A stretch of DNA of 64,000 nucleotides from contig JAEPNV010000001.1 in assembly GCA_017643215.1 (NCBI GenBank), forward strand, positions 496,001 through 560,000. The letters are read 5' to 3'. The notes under the pieces are model-generated. The model was not told where the DNA came from, made no database searches, and worked only from the letters and a program-made list of their open reading frames with translations. This document shows positions 62,556-64,000 of the stretch, piece by piece. Origin of the DNA: Roseibium sp. Lineage in GTDB: Bacteria; Pseudomonadota; Alphaproteobacteria; Rhizobiales; Stappiaceae. The stretch's first letter is position 1; every line of letters starts with the position of its first letter. The translations under genes were made by a program, and so were the position numbers.

Positions 62556-62886
62556 ATGGCCTGTCCCGCTGCTGTCCGGTTCAAAATCCAGGGGCAGGCA
62601 TATGTCATTGACCCCATTGCGCTTTGCGCGGCCAATATGCGCAAGGACATGGAATTTGGCATTGGGGCTACCAGCAGTTCTGTGCTTTCCCGGAGGCCGC
62701 GTGAGCGGCCGTCCGGGACCCGGCAACCCCTAAATTTTATTCTGGAAAACAACACCTTCCGCAAAGTGCTGGGCCCCGGCTCGGGGGCCGGGGCGGCATG
62801 GTGAGGATTGCGGGCTGACAATGAAAATCCCACAACCGGGTTAAACCGGACAGCAGTGGGACAGGCCCGAGCATGACTGCCGAAAG
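62556..62886 (+). mobile_element. MITE-like repeat, copy 2
   Basis: About 331 bp. Terminal inverted repeats at 62558-62585 and 62840-62867 agree at about 26 of 28 positions (GGCCTGTCCC-R-CTGCTGTCCGG core). Homology with copy 1 at 43835-44161, in the opposite orientation, runs through the whole element. Both contain CATATGTCATTGACC and TGGCATTGGGGCTACC and the same GC-rich palindromes. No gene inside. It lies just beyond the groEL terminator (62965-62993). Confidence 0.78.
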
Positions 62887-62964
62887 GTCAGTGGGCGTGT
62901 TAGAATCCCATGCCGCTCCCCGTACCGCAAAGCGGCGCAAGCACGAACAACGGGCGGCCCGCGC

Positions 62965-62993
62965 AAAAAGGGCGGCCCGATGACCGCCCTTTC
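62965..62993 (-). terminator. Intrinsic terminator of groEL
   Basis: AAGGGCGG / CCGCCCTT arms (62968-62975, 62984-62991) pair perfectly around an 8-nt loop. On the minus strand the stem is followed by a T run (A run at 62965-62969). It lies about 100 bp past the groEL stop codon, after two further hairpins and the duplicated groEL tail. Confidence 0.82.
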
Positions 62994-63011
62994 CGAAATG
63001 CGTTGAACTGA

Positions 63012-63110
63012 GGGCTTCTTAGAAGCCCATGCCGCCACTGAACCTGCCGTAGCAGGTTCAGCATAAATCCGATGGTCGGCTTTATGGGCTTCTTAGAAGC
63101 CCATGCCGCC
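63012..63110 (-). repeat. Duplicated groEL 3' end with hairpins
   Basis: A 25-bp block at 63086-63110 (groEL codons for GGMGF, the stop codon and 7 bp beyond) is repeated exactly at 63012-63036. In each, GGGCTTC-TTA-GAAGCCC forms a 7-bp hairpin whose loop is the stop codon. Between them lie a perfect 10-bp hairpin (63038-63047, 63052-63061) and an imperfect 11-bp hairpin (63062-63086). Confidence 0.85.
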
Positions 63111-64000
63111 CATGCCGCCCATGTCCGGAGCGGCCGGTGCCGCGGCTTCCTTCTTCGGAAGTTCGGCAACCATGGCTTCGGTGGTGATCAAGAGGCCGGC
63201 AACCGAGGCTGCGTCCTGAAGCGCGGTCCGCACGACCTTGGTCGGGTCGATGATGCCCGCTTCAATCATGTTGACGTATTCTTCGGTCTGGGCGTTGAAG
63301 CCGAAGGTCGGGTCATCGTTCTCCAGAACCTTGCCGACCACGATGGAGCCTTCGACACCCGCGTTTTCGACAATCTGACGGATCGGCGATTCCAGAGCCC
63401 GCAGGACGATCTTGATGCCGGCTGCAATGTCGGGATTGTTGGACTCCAGAGCGGCGACCGCGGCCTTGGCGCGCAGCAGCGCGACGCCGCCACCGGCCAC
63501 AATGCCTTCTTCCACAGCCGCGCGGGTTGCGTTGAGGGCGTCGTCGACGCGGTCTTTCTTTTCCTTCACCTCGATTTCAGTGGCACCGCCAACGCGGATC
63601 ACGGCCACACCGCCAGCAAGCTTGGCCAGGCGCTCCTGGAGCTTCTCGCGGTCGTAGTCGGATGTGGTTTCCTCGATCTGGGCCTTGATCTGGCCAACGC
63701 GGCCCTGGATGTCGTCCTTGGAACCGGCACCATCAACGATGGTGGTGTTTTCCTTGGTGATGGAGACCTTCTCGGCGGTGCCGAGCATGTCCAGGGTGAC
63801 GTTTTCCAGCTTGATGCCGAGATCTTCGGAGATCACCGTGCCGCCGGTCAGGATCGCGATGTCTTCCAGCATCGCCTTGCGGCGGTCGCCGAAGCCCGGT
63901 GCCTTGACGGCTGCAATCTTGAGGCCGCCACGCAGCTTGTTGACCACGAGCGTTGCCAGGGCTTCACCTTCAACGTCTTCCGCGATGATCAGCAGCGGAC
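63093..64000 (-). CDS. groEL: 60-kDa chaperonin GroEL (C-terminal part, cut by window end)
   Basis: The C-terminal ~302 residues of about 547; the frame is open to base 64000. Landmarks: [47 protein letters not shown], the equatorial-domain [18 protein letters not shown] and [13 protein letters not shown], and the Gly-Met-rich tail ending [11 protein letters not shown]-dependent folding chamber, working with GroES (not in the window). The 3' end is partly duplicated downstream. Confidence 0.98.
   Translation of the reverse strand, partial: PLLIIAEDVEGEALATLVVNKLRGGLKIAAVKAPGFGDRRKAMLEDIAILTGGTVISEDLGIKLENVTLDMLGTAEKVSITKENTTIVDGAGSKDDIQGRVGQIKAQIEETTSDYDREKLQERLAKLAGGVAVIRVGGATEIEVKEKKDRVDDALNATRAAVEEGIVAGGGVALLRAKAAVAALESNNPDIAAGIKIVLRALESPIRQIVENAGVEGSIVVGKVLENDDPTFGFNAQTEEYVNMIEAGIIDPTKVVRTALQDAASVAGLLITTEAMVAELPKKEAAAPAAPDMGGMGGMGF

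Noticed and set aside
62900..63169. 89-codon minus ORF overlapping the groEL tail and ending in GSGMGF
   Set aside because: Out of frame with groEL over the real coding part; arises from the duplicated tail sequence and the GC-rich hairpins.
1..64000. tRNA, rRNA, CRISPR array or prophage
   Set aside because: No cloverleaf-like GTTCRAA arm in an intergenic region, no regularly spaced repeats and no phage genes were seen.

Overview
The window is GC-rich, densely coding chromosomal DNA from an alphaproteobacterium. Family-level markers point to the Hyphomicrobiales/Rhodopseudomonas side: plant-type GshA, an alpha-type HisRS followed by HisZ and a long HisG, GlcDEF, an LsrB/VtlR-type LysR beside a DUF1127 gene, a CheZ-like phosphatase and two TRAP systems. 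Genus cannot be read from the sequence. Both ends cut genes: a TPP-dependent enzyme at the left and groEL at the right. No rRNA, tRNA, CRISPR array or intact transposase gene was seen.

Layout. 1-6.3 kb: TPP enzyme (3' part), a fused acyl-CoA synthetase/GNAT acetyltransferase, a universal stress protein with an FNR/FixK-type box upstream, and an acyl-CoA dehydrogenase. 6.4-13 kb: DctB/DctD two-component system followed by its probable target, a DctPQM TRAP transporter; two dyad activator sites and a sigma-54 promoter lie between them. 13-19.9 kb: XseA, RsmE, a membrane class III cyclase, GshA and a DUF937-like protein. 19.9-24.9 kb: DUF1127 protein, two tandem LysR paralogues, an EamA transporter, an unknown Cys-motif protein and a glutamine amidotransferase. 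24.9-32.6 kb: a nine-gene minus-strand operon (TRAP transporter, amidase, small membrane protein, 2-hydroxyacid dehydrogenase, FadR-type regulator, FMN 2-hydroxyacid dehydrogenase), probably for uptake and oxidation of 2-hydroxy acids or their amides. 33.4-42.5 kb: DUF3422 protein, cytochrome c, a LysR divergent from glcDEF, an L,D-transpeptidase and a DUF2927 protein. 43-48.9 kb: an orphan CheZ-like phosphatase, Tag glycosylase, a candidate small RNA, and hisS-hisZ-hisG. 49-53.5 kb: a glycosyltransferase/GtrA fusion, an ArnT-like transferase, a YdjC-fold protein that appears to lack its metal ligands, and a Crp/Fnr regulator. 53.5-60 kb: YciA thioesterase, a minimal mercury-type cluster (MerR, MerT-like, GDCCVxC protein), an ABC export operon, an MDR oxidoreductase and SlyX. 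60-64 kb: a GST, an unrecognised 336-residue protein, a repeat-rich stretch and the 3' part of groEL.

The most interesting material is partly non-coding. A ~330-bp element with terminal inverted repeats occurs twice in opposite orientation (43.8-44.2 kb and 62.6-62.9 kb) and looks like a MITE. The groEL 3' end, including its stop codon inside a small perfect hairpin, is duplicated 74 bp downstream. A compact stack of hairpins ending in a strong terminator beside tag looks like a small RNA with a C-rich loop. The dct promoter region and the mer promoter (19-bp spacer with a perfect dyad) can be read almost base by base. All homology statements come from reading translated motifs, not from database searches.
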